Shown here: positions 24,217 through 35,520 of the stretch, one piece after another
Layout of the letters: each line of letters opens with the position of its first letter
Numbering within the stretch: position 1 is the first letter of the stretch
DNA from: Monodelphis domestica
Lineage: Eukaryota; Chordata; Mammalia; Didelphimorphia; Didelphidae
DNA: 64,000 nt
NCBI RefSeq assembly: GCF_027887165.1
Contig: NC_077232.1
Span: 82,009,399 to 82,073,398 of the forward strand
Direction: 5' to 3'
The notes under the pieces: model-generated
Seen by the model: the letters and a program-made list of their open reading frames with translations, nothing else
Databases searched by the model: none
What the model was told of the DNA's origin: nothing
Translations under genes and position numbers: made by a program

Positions 24217-25424
24217 AAAATGCAATGGGGAAGCAGCCAGTAGTCAGAGAGAGACTGAAGATTAGAGAGAAAGGATGATAGAGGGGACAATCTGTTGGAA
24301 AAGATGCATGGAATGAGATCACTTGTGCACAGAAAGGGTTTTGCCTCTGCCAGAAGGGCCATCTCTTGAGATGAAGGAGGAGATAATAGCAGAAGGCATC
24401 CGAGTGATGCAAGATGAAAGGAAGGGATAAAAGGAGGCACTCAGTGAATGACCTCATTTTTTTCAAAGAAATATGAAAAGCTAAGGGGATGGGGGTTAGG
24501 GAGCCACAGGAAATTGGGGGAAGGATAAAAAGGTTTGTGAGAGCTGCAACATGAATCTCAATTGGATGATGGTAGAGTGTGGAAGTGGCAGTGGGGACGA
24601 GGCGTAGTCCAGTGATGCCTTTGCGTAAGAGTGAAACCAGTAGAGCCAGGAAAGGTGTTCAGATCACCTGGAGCAAAGGGAAGCTGTTCGCGGGAAGTAC
24701 AAGAAGATAGCAGGAGCAAGAAAAGACTTAAGAGGAAATCTAATTTGTGGAGCGGGCATTCCAGAGAGCCCAGTGGAAGGGTTGGGTGGGTTTAGAGTGG
24801 GACATTGAGAGGGGATGAGAGGAAGAGAGGAAGTCACCAGAGGGGACCAGAAAATGGGTTTTAAGTGGCAGTGGGGCATGCAGAATCCTGGACATGGGTG
24901 GGAGGTAATACAGCACAGGAGTGATAACCATTGAAGGATGAGTTCAAGTTTCCTTGTCCATCGGAGGTTGGCTCTGCACAGCAAGAAAGATGGTGGGAGG
25001 AAGCAGAGGGAGTGCCAGTCTGAGGGGAAGAGCCATAAGGGTCTGGAGAGAGGACCTAGAGTGGGATAGAACTTCAGTTTTCTCCTTTATAAAATGAAGG
25101 GATTCACAAATCCCTCCTCTACACAAGACATTGGCTTGGAATGTGATTACTTGCTTATAGAGAAGGAGAAGAAAGTCAGTTCTTAAGATCAGAGAACTTC
25201 TCGAATCCAAATTTTTTTTGCTATCAAAACAATGTACAGTGGCACTGCACGTCTCCTCTTGTGACATACCAAGCCTGGAATCCAGCTTTTTAGCCTCATC
25301 TTGAAGCAGTGCTAGAGTTCATCGGGAGCCAGTCATCTCTGCAGTGGCCTCCTGCCTCCTCTGCTTCCCCATACGTGCCTTTTGTACAAAGGCACTAATC
25401 TTGAATGAGCAAATGTACACCAGA
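24217..25424. other. Intergenic sequence, mostly ancient-repeat derived
   Basis: Strings such as 'AGATGGTGGGAGGAAGCAGA' and repeated GGAGAGG words suggest decayed repeats. No gene is recognised. 25062-25130 resembles a MIR/L2-type tail. Confidence 0.4.
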
Positions 25425-25590
25425 AAGCCAGGCCTGGAGATAGGAGGTCTTGGGTTCAAATGTGACCCCAAAAACTTCCTAGCTGCATGACCCTGGACAA
25501 GTCACTTAACCTCCATTGCCTAATCCTTACTGCTCTTTTGCCTTAAAATGAATACTTAATACTGATTCTAAGACAGGAAGTAAGGGAGAG
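25425..25590 (+). repeat. SINE1-like SINE
   Basis: 'GATAGGAGGTCTTGGGTTC', 'CTTCCTAGCTGCATGACCC', 'GACAAGTCACTTAACCTCC' and 'TGATTCTAAGACAGGAAG' mark the element. Its A tail has been replaced by GA-rich sequence. Confidence 0.85.
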
Positions 25591-25790
25591 AGAGACAGAC
25601 AGACAGAGAGAGACAGAGACAGAGAGAGAGACAGAAAGAAAAGAAAGCAGGGGTATTCAGGTGGAAGGTCAGAGAAAAGAGAAAGAGAAAAAGGGGAAGA
25701 GATATCTAGGAAGGAAGAAGAGAGGAAGAGAAAGATGGGAAGAAAGGAGAGAAAGAAGACAGAGGGGAGAGAGAGAGAGAATGCATACAT
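25583..25790. repeat. GA/GACA-rich low-complexity tract
   Basis: A purine-rich stretch with GAGAGACAGACAGACAG words. It accounts for the Leu/Ser-rich and Arg/Glu-rich frames on the two strands. Confidence 0.85.
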
Positions 25791-26042
25791 TTCCCTTGGG
25801 GTTTATTGGTTGCATCTCCTTGAGCCAGCAGTTCTTCTGGCTGTTTTCAGTCTCAAAGAAGCCAAGTACGACAAGCCTGTGTCGATACGTCATGTGTTTC
25901 GTGGCCAGAAGAAAATTCTTTGCATTAAAAATGACTCCTTGTTTTATACAAATATTCCTGCTGGGAGGGATTTCTTTCCACTTCCAGTGAGTCTGCTGGA
26001 TGCTAGTTGAGTAGAGGGAATATGCCATGCACATAAATAACC
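25791..26042. other. Short unique stretch
   Basis: Frames at 25661-25990 and on the opposite strand at 25669-26034 overlap here. Neither has recognisable domains. Confidence 0.4.
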
Positions 26043-26112
26043 TCCGGTCTGCCTAGCCCTTGTCCTTCTGTCTTAGATTAGTTACTAAGACGGAGAGTAA
26101 GGGTTAAAAAAA
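26043..26112 (+). repeat. SINE1-like 3' fragment
   Basis: 'CTGCCTAGCCCTTGTCCTTC', then ACTAAGACGGAGAGTAAGGG and an A run, match the 3' end of the SINE1-like family. Confidence 0.7.
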
Positions 26113-26763
26113 ATCTATCCCTTGTCAAAACTGGAACATGACTTCAAAGAAAAGGCTCCAAGAACAGGGTGAAGAGAGGCCCGGGAGAGGTGCTGCGGCC
26201 AGGGATCCAGGAGAATCCTGGCTTTGGCAAAGCCTCGGAGCCTCAGTTTATTCCTCTGTAAAACGAATGTAAGCGCTAAGTTCCCTTCCAGCTTATGTCC
26301 CCCATCCTGGGAGATCCCTGGAGCCACAAGCACCTGAGTCAGTGCTTCAAAGAAGAGGACTTTGAAGGTTCTTCCATATTCTAAAATGTGATTCTTTGAT
26401 TTTGTGCCATAGAATGTGCAGGCAGCCGCCCAGTGTTGGATTCAGGGATGGCATCTGGGTGTGTGTAATGCCAAGTTCCCCCAGCCGGTGTCACCCATCC
26501 GTGGCTTTTTAAGAAGCTGCTGCCCCAAGAAGGCATTAGGTAGAAAGTCCAATTTTTCTAGAAGGCTGGCAGGCAGCGGCTTCCTACCCCCAGATTCTGA
26601 AGGGGGTCAGCCTGTGCCCTGCAGAGATCCTCCTTCAAAAGGGCACACTCCCTCCGGGAGGAGACGGATTCAGGAGCATCTCGCCTTCCTGCTCTGGTCC
26701 TCGCATCTCTGATCATCCAACAAGCTCTCAGACAGATCCGTCCTCTTATCTTATCCTGTCCTT
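26113..26763. other. Intergenic sequence, no gene seen
   Basis: Contains a MIR/MAR-like tail near 26236-26290 ('GCCTCAGTTTATTCCTCTG'). A 98-codon plus frame at 26416-26712 has no domain. Confidence 0.45.
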
Positions 26764-26875
26764 GCTATGAATGAGATACCGATTTAAGGGGCCTCTCAGG
26801 TCCTTCTCCTTCTGTAGGTTTATGTAAAAAGGGAAGGACCTGAGAGGCCCCTTAAATCGGTATCTCATTCATAGC
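26764..26875. repeat. Perfect inverted repeat, 43-bp arms, 26-nt loop
   Basis: Bases 26764-26806 are the exact reverse complement of 26833-26875. The 26-base spacer can extend the stem by four more pairs (CCTT with AAGG) after a one-base bulge. The arms contain GCCTCTCAGGTCCTTC, resembling the tail of MIR/MAR-type SINEs, so the unit may be a short inverted duplication of SINE-derived sequence. Transcripts from either strand would fold into a long uninterrupted hairpin. No A tail, target duplication or coding potential was seen. Confidence 0.97.
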
Positions 26876-27099
26876 CCCCACCCCCCCCTTCCCCGGCAAG
26901 CTGCCAGCCAACTCCCAGCGATGGAGAGCTCACCACCTTCATAGAAGTCGACTTCCCTTTCAGGTAACTCAAGCTGCCTTTGTGGAAGCTCCACCCCAGT
27001 GTTCTTGGCTCGGCTCTCTGGGGCCAATCTGATTCTTCTCCCAAATCCCAGCCCTCCTGAGGGAACAATTGTATCCTCCTCTTTCTCAGGCTAAGCATC
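26876..27099. other. Unique or diverged sequence
   Basis: Begins with a C-rich run just outside the hairpin. No gene or named repeat is recognised; the 77-codon minus frame is accidental. Confidence 0.4.
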
Positions 27100-27524
27100 C
27101 CTGTCTCTAGAACTCATGACCGTTGTGAGTCTTCTCACCCATCTTACTCTTCTTTTCCAAAATACCCTCCCTAAAATGCAGCCAGAATTGAATTACTCTA
27201 GATGTGTCTTGACTCCTGCTATGGTTAGTTACTCTCTTTACCTATTTGCTCTGGTAGGGATCATTCCTTTTCCCTCTCTCACCTTCCATCTCCCTCTTTT
27301 TTTTTGGCTCCTTTTTATTTTAGCCTAAAAACATACCTTGGTCTCCACTCCCTTTGAGCTGCCCATGTAATCCCTCATACTATTATTCCGTAGCTCTCAT
27401 CTCCTTCACTTCCAAGCTCTTAGGAAGTAAGACCTCATTGCCTCCCCTTCCTCACCAACCACTCCTCAAGCTCTCCGATCAGATTCTTGAAAAGAACTCC
27501 TCTCTGTAAGTTGAACAATGTTTT
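27100..27524 (+). repeat. Probable L2 LINE, upstream segment
   Basis: Pyrimidine-rich sequence with 'CTCATCTCCTTCACTTCCAA' and 'ACCACTCCTCAAGCTCTCC', in keeping with degraded L2 internal sequence. The L2 resumes after the L1 insertion at 28502. The assignment of this left part is weaker than for 29130-30000. Confidence 0.45.
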
Positions 27525-28501
27525 CCTAGCTGTTAAATCTTTATTTTTTTTAGTAATATTTATTTTTTTCAATTTCATATAAAAACAATTTTTAACATTT
27601 GTTTTGTCACATTTTGAGCTCCAGATTTTCTCCCTCCTTTTCTCCTTTCTCCCCTCCCTAAGATGGTAAGCAATTTTATATAGACTCTACTGTGCTATTG
27701 TGCAATACTATTTCCACATTTGTCCTGTTGTGGAAGACACATCCCTAAAGAAAACTCAAGAAGAATAGAAGGTGAAAAATGGTCTGCTTCCATTTGCTTT
27801 TAGACTTCACAGCAGTTCTTTTTCTGCTGGCATATAGCATTTTTCATCATGAGTCCTTTGGAATTGTCTTCAATTATTGTATTGCTGAAAATAGCTAAAT
27901 CATTCACAGTTGATGGCTGTTACTATGTACAATGTTCTTGTTTTGCTCACTTCCCTTTGTATCAGTTCATGTAAATCTTTCCAGTCTTTTCCAACATCAT
28001 TCTGCTCATCATTTTTTATAGCATAATAGTATTTCATTACTACCATAGACCACAACTTATTCAGCCATTTCCCAATTGATGGACATCCCCTCAGTTTCTG
28101 ATTCCTCACCACCACCACAAGAGCTGCCATAAATATTTTTGGCAAATATGCCCCCCCCCTTTGATCTCTTTGGAATATAGACCTACTACTGGTATTGTTA
28201 GATCAAAGGCTAGGCAGAATTTTCTAACCCTTTGTGTATAATTCCAAATTGCTCTCCAGAATGGTTGAATCAATCAGTTCACAACCCTACCATCAGGGCC
28301 CCAATTTCCCCACACCCCCTCCAAAGTTTATCATTTTCCTTTTCTGCTCAGATAGCCAATCTGATAGGTGTGGGGTGGCACCTCAGAGCTGTTTCAAATT
28401 GTATTCTTCTAATTAATAATGATTTGGAGCATTTTTTTCACATTACTGTAGATAGCTTTGATTTCTTCATCTGAAAACTGCCTGCCTAACTGTTAAAGCT
28501 T
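27525..28501 (-). mobile_element. 5'-truncated L1 insertion with 17-bp target duplication
   Basis: The flanks CCTAGCTGTTAAATCTT (27525-27541) and CCTAACTGTTAAAGCTT (28485-28501) are a target-site duplication with two differences. The enclosed 943 bases are antisense L1 ORF2 C-terminus and 3' UTR. A minus-strand frame (27900-28145) keeps PSIGKWLNKLWSMVVMKYYY and AIKNDEQ, matching the L1 'W...YYxAIKNDE' motif. A T-rich start on the plus strand represents the A tail. On the minus strand the preferred L1 endonuclease site (TTTT then AA) precedes the duplication. Confidence 0.85.
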
Positions 28502-28680
28502 AAAAGTTTTTTCTCAATTCTTAACATCTTTTATATCATTAAACTCCAGTTTTGACATCATTGGCCATACTCTTTACCCTTAGTTTCCATGATTCTTCTC
28601 TCTCCTGTTTTTCCTATCTGTCAGACCTCTCCTTTGATTTAAAAAAAAATTTTTTTTTTGCCTCCTTATCACTTTAGGGC
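28502..28680 (+). repeat. L2 LINE segment
   Basis: 'TCTCTCCTGTTTTTCCTATC' and 'CTGTCAGACCTCTCC' fit L2. A short A run and T run occur near 28640-28660. Confidence 0.5.
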
Positions 28681-29125
28681 TTCTCTCTCTCCCTCTCTTC
28701 CCCCCCCTCTTTTTCTCTCTTGCTCTCCCTCTCTCCCTCCCCCTTCCCCCTCTCTTTCTATCTCTCTGTCACCCTCTTTCCCTCTCTCTCTCCCCTGTCT
28801 CTCTGTCTCTCCTTTCTGTCCTCCCCTCTGTCTACTCTCTTTCTCTTTCTCTGTCCTCTCTCTCTCTCTCTCTCTCTCATCTTCCCCCCCTCTCTCCTCT
28901 TCCCCCTCTCTGTCTGTCTCTCCCTCTCTCCCCCCCCTCTCTGTCTCTCTCCTGTCTCCCTGTCTCTTTCCTCTCTCTCTTTCCCTCTCTCTCTTCCCCC
29001 TCCTCTCTCCCTGTCTCTCTGTCTCTCCTCTCTCTCTGTCCCCCCTCTTTCTTTCTCTCTCCTCTCTGTCTGCCTCTCTGTCTCTCCCTCTCTTTCCCTC
29101 TCACTCCCTCTCTCCTCACCCCACT
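28681..29125. repeat. Polypyrimidine (CT)n-rich expansion inside L2
   Basis: About 445 bases made almost only of C and T, with scattered G in CTGTCT words. It lies between two L2 segments and creates long artificial Ser/Leu-rich (plus) and Arg/Glu-rich (minus) frames. Confidence 0.95.
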
Positions 29126-29129
29126 CCTT

Positions 29130-30000
29130 TCTTGATTTCACGAGCAGTTGTAGGTTCAATGATCATATCTATATACCTATGCTGATGATAGGAGCCCTAA
29201 TCTATTTTCTGAAATCTAGTAAACTGCTACTTGATACCTTTTCCTGGAATTTCCCATCAGTATCTACCTCCCACATCCTGTGTGCAAAATGGATACCATG
29301 CCCTGTCCTCCTAAACCAAGCCCTCTTTGAAACTTTGCAGTTTCTGTTGATGATGCTATCATCCTCTCTGGTTTATAACAATGGAGTTACACATAATTCT
29401 CCCACTGCACATTCTCCCTTCACATCTGCCCTTCTCTCCACTCATATAGCCACCACTCTATTTTAGGTTCTCATCTTCTCTTGCCTGGATTATTTTAATG
29501 ACTTCCCAGCTTTAGACACTCACTCTCTAGTTCATCCATTACACAATGACCAAAATAATCTTCCTAAAGCATAGATCTGATCATGTCATTCCTTTGCTCA
29601 CAAGACTTCACTTTTTTCTCCACTGTTTCAGGGTAAGATAGGAACTCCTCTTTCCTAATATTCAAGACCCTCTCCAAGCTGGTTCCAATCTACTTTCCAA
29701 ATTTATCTCACATTATTTCCCTTCACACAATCTATATTTCAGCTGCTAATCGTTCCTCAAATGTTATATTCCAACTCTTACCTCCATTCATTCTTGTAAG
29801 CTATCCCATATACCTGGAATTCATTTTTTTAAAAACCAGCTTCTCTCAGAATCCTTATCTTCCTCTGAGCCTCAACTCAAATGTTAGATGCTCTGTGAAG
29901 TCTTCTTTGATCTTCCCCATCACTGGCCTTTAATATGTTCTCTCTCTTTAAAGCATCTTATATTTGTTATTACTATGTCTTGGGCTTTATGATAGAGAAG
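29130..30000 (+). repeat. L2 LINE 3' region
   Basis: 'GCCTGGATTATTTTAATGAC', 'AAGCATAGATCTGATCATG', 'TTCAAGACCCTCTCCAAGC', 'CACATTATTTCCCTTCAC' and 'CTCAACTCAAATGTTAGATG' occur in L2 order. The element is old and interrupted by stops. Confidence 0.75.
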
Positions 30001-31224
30001 ATGAAGTCAAGAGACAATCTGATATGTAGAATCTAGATGGGGCAGTGGCAGATTTCAAAAAAGTTCAAATTCTACAGTCAATCCAAGATGGATGGGAAAT
30101 TCTCAAGAATGAAACAGAAGATACAAAGGGAAATGATTCTGATAAGGAAGAAAAAAAGAATTATCTGCAGAGATTGGTGTGGACGTGTAGAGAAACGATC
30201 AACCAATTTAGATTTTGAGCTAGATATATTCAGAAGGTGGAAATGAAGGTAGGTAAGAGGATGAATAGAAAAGGGTGATATGATATGGTACTAGAAACAG
30301 TGTTAATGGAACTAATAATCAGAATGATCTGAGGCTAGGCAGGAAAGCAAAGGAAAACAAAATCTTCTTGTCTTTTTTTAGTTAATGGGGAGAGAGATAG
30401 TCAAAAAAGAAATGGGGCTTTTGGGGTGAATGGGATAATAGACAACCAAAAAGTACAAGCACTGAACAATTCATATTTTCTTTTTATTTTAAATCTCAAT
30501 AAATTGGCAATAATGAGGGACTGAGACACAAAAAGTCTGAGCTTATCTATTCAATACCAAGGTTAATGGTTACCAACAGTAGGGATCAATGGTTCTCAGT
30601 AACCAAAGACCCCTGATATTGTTAGAATAGCTTTTTAATACAGTTTAGTGGTTATATGAGATCTAAAAATGCCTCCCAAAGTGAGATTGTGTATTGGTTT
30701 TTAATTACGTTATCTGACCTCCTGACCATGAGTCTTCACCAATCATGGTGACTGGAAAACCCAAATGAGGTCAACATCCTCTTGTAGGAACCAACTCCAT
30801 AGTGCTGCCAGACAAGGACTTTTCAGAATTCATGGTGTTATGGAAGGGGACAGAGAATTAGTCTTTTCCCTTGAACATTCTCTGAAAGGTTTCTTATGAT
30901 ACCACCCCCTCTACCAGTGGAATCCTGCACTAGGAAAATATCTTGTGGCCAGGTTAAATTATACTCCATATATCTTATCTTGACATCTTGGCATCTTACT
31001 TTGGCATCTTACTTTGTTCCCTCATTGAGGGTTGGCATTAGATCTATGCAATAATACTCTAAAACTCAAAGCCTTAAAGCTTGGTTATAATGATAAAGCT
31101 TGATTATAATGGTACTTTTTTATTATTAATATATAATAGTATTATTACTAATTAATATAATGGTAGTACTATTATTAATAAAATTCTCAATTATAAATCA
31201 GGAATCAATTTCACATTTCAGTAC
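30001..31224. other. Intergenic sequence, no gene seen
   Basis: A+T-rich unique-looking sequence. A short frame at 30037-30246 has no domain. AT-rich words cluster at 31110-31190. Confidence 0.5.
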
Positions 31225-31708
31225 TGAGGAGAATGGATTTTGGACCAGAAAGAACAGAAGAAAAATGGCTAAAAGAGAATTCACATCCATCATAGTAGAA
31301 AACACATTTATCTGCGCTTGGTAATTTCAAGTCACCTGGTCCAGATGAACCGTAGCCCCAAATACTGAAAGAAAAAAAAATGCCGATCCACCATTACAGA
31401 TAACTGTTAGATCATGGAAGGTGAGACAGGTACCAAAGGTCTATAGAAGGACCATGTCCCACTTTTCAGAAAAGGGAAGAGAATAGATTTGCTAACTGTA
31501 TGCCACTGAATTTGACTGATTCCTGGCAATATTCTAGATGTCTTCTTACATTCACAAAATAAAACAAATCATAAAGGGTCAATATGGTTTCAAGAAGAAC
31601 AAATTGTGCCAGACCAAGATTTTTTTCCTTATTTTTATAATTTGATAGTAAGTCTACAATTGAATTAGGAATGACTATCAAGTTTACTTTGATTTTAACA
31701 AAGTATTT
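31225..31708 (+). repeat. CR1/L3-type LINE, reverse transcriptase region
   Basis: 'AATTTCAAGTCACCTGGTCC', 'CTGAATTTGACTGATTCCTG' and TTTACTTTGATTTTAACAAAG (31683 onward) follow the remembered CR1/L3 order. The last part translates like the V-Y-x-D-F-x-K-x-F start of an RT motif. Frames are broken. A SINE interrupts it at 31709. Confidence 0.6.
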
Positions 31709-31840
31709 TGGTGGCAGCCAAGTGATGAAATGGGTAGAGTGCTAAAACTGGAATTGGGAAGATCTGAGTTCAAATCTAGCATTAGACACTTACCAGATGT
31801 GTGGTTCTGGGCAAGTTATTTAACTTCCTTCTGCTTCAGT
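31709..31840 (+). repeat. MAR1-like SINE inserted in CR1/L3
   Basis: 'GGTGGCAGCCAAGTGATG', 'TCTGAGTTCAAATCTAGC', and 'TGTGGTTCTGGGCAAG' mark the SINE head and core. It sits between two CR1/L3 segments. Confidence 0.65.
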
Positions 31841-32240
31841 TCAGTTCTGGGCACCATAGTTTTGGAATATATGGAGAATTATGGGATTCACCTTCATGCC
31901 ATGTGAGAATCACCTGAGGGAACTGGGAATGTTCAGCCTGGAGAAGAGAAGACTGGGGTGAAGGGCATGCTAGTTTTCTTCAAATATTTGAAGGGCTGTT
32001 TGTACTGAGGGTACTGGATTGGGCTTATCTCATTTGGCCTCAAAGGACAGAACTAGGAAGTTTCATAGAGGAGAATTTAGGCTTGGCATAGGGAAACAAA
32101 CTAACTGATATCCTAGCCATTAGTGCCATCTCCAAAGGAAATTGGCTACCTTGGGAGGTAATAGGTTCCCACCCTCATTGGAATCTTTAGGCAAAGACTG
32201 TTGGGTTTATTGTATTGTAGAAACGATTCTTATTCTTTTT
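31841..32240 (+). repeat. CR1/L3-type LINE 3' part
   Basis: 'CAGTTCTGGGCACCATAG', 'AACTGGGAATGTTCAGCCTG', 'GAGAAGAGAAGACTGGGG' and 'GGCTACCTTGGGAGGTAATA' match the common 3' region. This continues the element at 31225 after an internal deletion and the SINE. Confidence 0.7.
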
Positions 32241-32939
32241 TTTAACATAAAAAGTCTCAGAAAATTCTTCCAACCCCCAAATTCTGTGAATTTATGAAAA
32301 GAAGAGGTAGAATCAACAGAATTTGGCAGCTGACTCGATGTGTGAGCTCAGGAAGACAAAGGAGTCAGGGATGACTCCAAAGTTCTGATCCTGAGGGACT
32401 GGGAGGATGGAGATCTCTCATTTATAGTCTCTTTTTTCCCATCATGTATAGTCCCAGACACATAGCACAGTGGAAGGTGCCAGATTGGCGTCAGATGGCT
32501 TGGATTTGACTATTGACTTGACTTGCATCCCCATTGGACATCACTTAAGCTGTCTGGATCTCATTTTTCTCAGCTGTAAAGGAGGGGGTGACCTCTAAGT
32601 ACCTGAGGGTCCTAATAAAATAGTTTCTTTGTATTTGGTATCCCTAAATAGAGTTGGCATACACAATGCAATCGTGTATAGCTGAAGGGGAAATCCAGAA
32701 GCTTAGGCACATGAAATCTCAAAAATAGAATTGATTAGCTGGGGAACCATTTAGGGGACTGTTTGGAGAATGAGATGCAAAAAATAAGATAGAAGGGAAG
32801 AAAAAGAAAGAAGGAGAAGGACAGAGAGAAGGAAGATGAGATCTAAATCTAAATTCAGGGGACAAGTGGCACATAGGAACACCGGAGCTGGTTCAAACTA
32901 AGGCCTGAGTACCCCATACAAAAGCATAAGAGTGAATGG
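32241..32939. other. Intergenic sequence with ancient repeat and MIR-like remnants
   Basis: 32340-32420 holds 'GAGTCAGGGATGACTCCAAA', an ancient-repeat phrase. 32455-32600 resembles a plus-strand MIR/MAR SINE. No gene is recognised. Confidence 0.45.
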
Positions 32940-33229
32940 GACTTGATTATGAACATGGAAATCCAGACCAGAAACTGAGGTTGGAGATAAGAATAAACAG
33001 AAGAAGACATCAAATACTATGAAGAAATACTATTGGCCAAGAGAAATCCAAGATGAAAACTCAGAAGAAAAGAAAAAAGCAATTCCGTTTAAGTAAAGCT
33101 TTGGAAGAAAAAGATTAGGTCTCAAGGACAAGAATACCCAGAAAAATGAAACAAGTGATAACAAATGGAATTTTAAAATGAAATAAGAATTCTGAAAAGA
33201 ATTGGAAGAATAAATAATAACTTAGATAG

Positions 33230-33380
33230 GAGGTTGGCAAACTGTGGCCCAAAGGCCAAATCTAGCTTGCTGCCTGTTTTTGTACAGCCTATAAGTTAAG
33301 AATCATAAAATAGAAATTCTGTTTTAGTTCAAGAATTCTAATTTGTTGATCTTTGACTTAGAATATAAGTTAAAAAACCC
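33230..33380 (+). repeat. Possible hAT-type DNA element fragment inside the L1
   Basis: AGGTTGGCAAACTGTGGCCC and 'CTGCCTGTTTTTGTACAGCC' resemble an old DNA transposon end. It is similar in part to 19521-19690. Confidence 0.4.
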
Positions 33381-33388
33381 TACCAAAG

Positions 33389-33504
33389 GATCATTTCAAT
33401 TCCTGATCACAGTATTGCTCACATTCCTTTTCATATCCTACCTCACATGGTAAGGGACAGAAAAAAAATGTATATTGGAAGAAAATACAAAATTAATCAT
33501 CATG
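33389..33504 (+). repeat. Direct repeat, copy 1
   Basis: Starts GATCATTTCAATTCCTGATC and ends at the AATTAATCATCAT words. It matches 34574-34692 with only a few differences (two substitutions, one base in the A run, and the number of CAT units). It lies immediately right of the hAT-like fragment. Confidence 0.9.
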
Positions 33505-34573
33505 ATCACTGAAAAGTGGAATAGACCAAATAGAATTCAATGACTCCATGAGATAAAAAAAGGTAAGAAAAAAATCAAAAGATTGAAAGAAAAAGAAGAA
33601 AATACAAAGCATTGTTTAAAATATCTAACCCAGAATATAGGCAAAGAAAAGATAATTTAAGAGTTATTGGACTACCTAAAAATTAGACAAAAAATCAAAA
33701 GATTGGAAGCCATATTTCAAGAAAACACAAATGAAAAATTCCCAACTTTACTAAAAAACAGGATAAAATGAAAATGAGTGGGGAAAGGTGAGGGACCCCA
33801 CTAGCTAACTCCTAAAAGAAATTGAAAATGAAAACATTGAGAAATGTCATGGCCAAAATCCAGAGCTTCCTGGTCAAGGTCAAAATACTGCAAATAGCCA
33901 GAAAGAAAGAGTTCAAGTGCTAAAAGCCAGAGTCAAAATTCCACAACACTTAGCAACTACATTATTCAGAAGGCAAGAATAACTCCCCGTAAGATTGAGT
34001 ATGATCCTTAGGGGAGAAAATGGAATTATAATAGGATAAAGGACTTTCTCGATAACATTGATTACATTCCAATAGGGTAGAAGAGAAATGTGTCTCCAAA
34101 ATCCCAATATTTTCAAGAGTCATAGATAGAATTAAATATGACAGAGCCTGGAATGGTTTTTTATGGTCTTAAGAGAAAAGGAAAGGGAAGAAGAAAGGAA
34201 TATACTAGGAAATAAATAAGGAAGAGAGATAGAATAGTCTGTGTTTCATTAGCTTGTGAAGAAGAGTATACAAGCTTAGAGGAAAGGATAAAATGAGAAG
34301 GGATCACAGGAACCTCACAACCCAGACAAAGGAGAGTTGAATAAATACAAACATACACAAAGAGTTTGGTATAGAATCAGGCAGCAGTAGAGGAAAGCAA
34401 GAGGATATTTAGGGGGAATAAGGTTGGGGAAGGAATAGTCACAGCCAAAGCATCAACTTTGAAGCAATAAAAATAGCAATAAGTAGGAAAATTAAAAGCA
34501 AAGAAAAAAGCGCAAGGCCCAATAATTAGGATTTGAATGAGAAGAAAAGAAAAGAACCAGTGGAATAGAAGTA

Positions 34574-34692
34574 GATCATTTCAATTCCTGATCACAGTAT
34601 TGCTCACATTCCTTTTCATATCCTACCTCAGATGGTAAGGGACAGAAAAAAATGTATTTTGGAAGAAAATACAAAATTAATCATCATCATCA
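34574..34692 (+). repeat. Direct repeat, copy 2
   Basis: The second copy of the segment at 33389-33504, same orientation, about 1185 bases downstream. Neither side of the two copies is similar, so only this segment was copied. Confidence 0.9.
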
Positions 34693-35520
34693 TGAAGCTG
34701 AATTAGATGAACTCACTCCAAAAATAGAAGACAATAGAATGGATTAGAAAGCAAACTCCAACATGTTGTTTACAAGAAACACAGAGATTTTTGCAGTTAA
34801 AACAAGGTGCTAAAGCAGAATTTATTTTTCTTCATGTGAACTGAAAAAAGCAGGAGTAGCAAGCATGGTTTCAGACAAGTTACAGTAAAAAATGGACATG
34901 TAGTTAAAAATTAGCCATAGAAATTATATTATGTTCAAAGACATCATAGAGAATGGAATTATAAAATACTCAGCATAAATAATAGTATAACATGACTAAG
35001 GGATAAAAATTAATCAAATCAGAGGAAACAATTTAAAAATTGCAACATTTGGGGACCTTTCACACCTAGCCAAACAAACAAACAAAAAAAAAAGAGAAGA
35101 AAGAACTTTAGAAAAGTTAGATATGACAGATCTCTAGTGATTATCGAATAGAAATAGAAAGAAATGTACTTATTTGTGTATGACATCTTTACAAAAATTG
35201 ACTGTGTATTAGTACATAAAAAATCTCAAAACACTTAAAATATAAAATAGCAAACATTTATTGACCACAATGCAATATATAGTATAATCAAAGGGCCTTT
35301 GAAGCAAATATTCAAAGTTGGAGACTAAACTCAATTCTAAAAAATTTGTGGGTCAAAAAACATAGAAACAATAAAAATAGAAATCTTGAAAATGAAGATT
35401 GAGATTTAAAAAGTTGGGAAAAAAACAGTAGTTTGGTAAAAATAGGAATTGACTCCTTGAAAAAATCTAATGAAATAGGTAAATTGTTAGCTAATCTGAT
35501 TTTTTTTTAAAAGAGGAAAA

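Noticed and set aside
28658..29466. 175- and 248-codon Ser/Leu-rich frames and the 133-codon Arg/Glu-rich minus frame
   Set aside because: Artefacts of the polypyrimidine tract and flanking L2.
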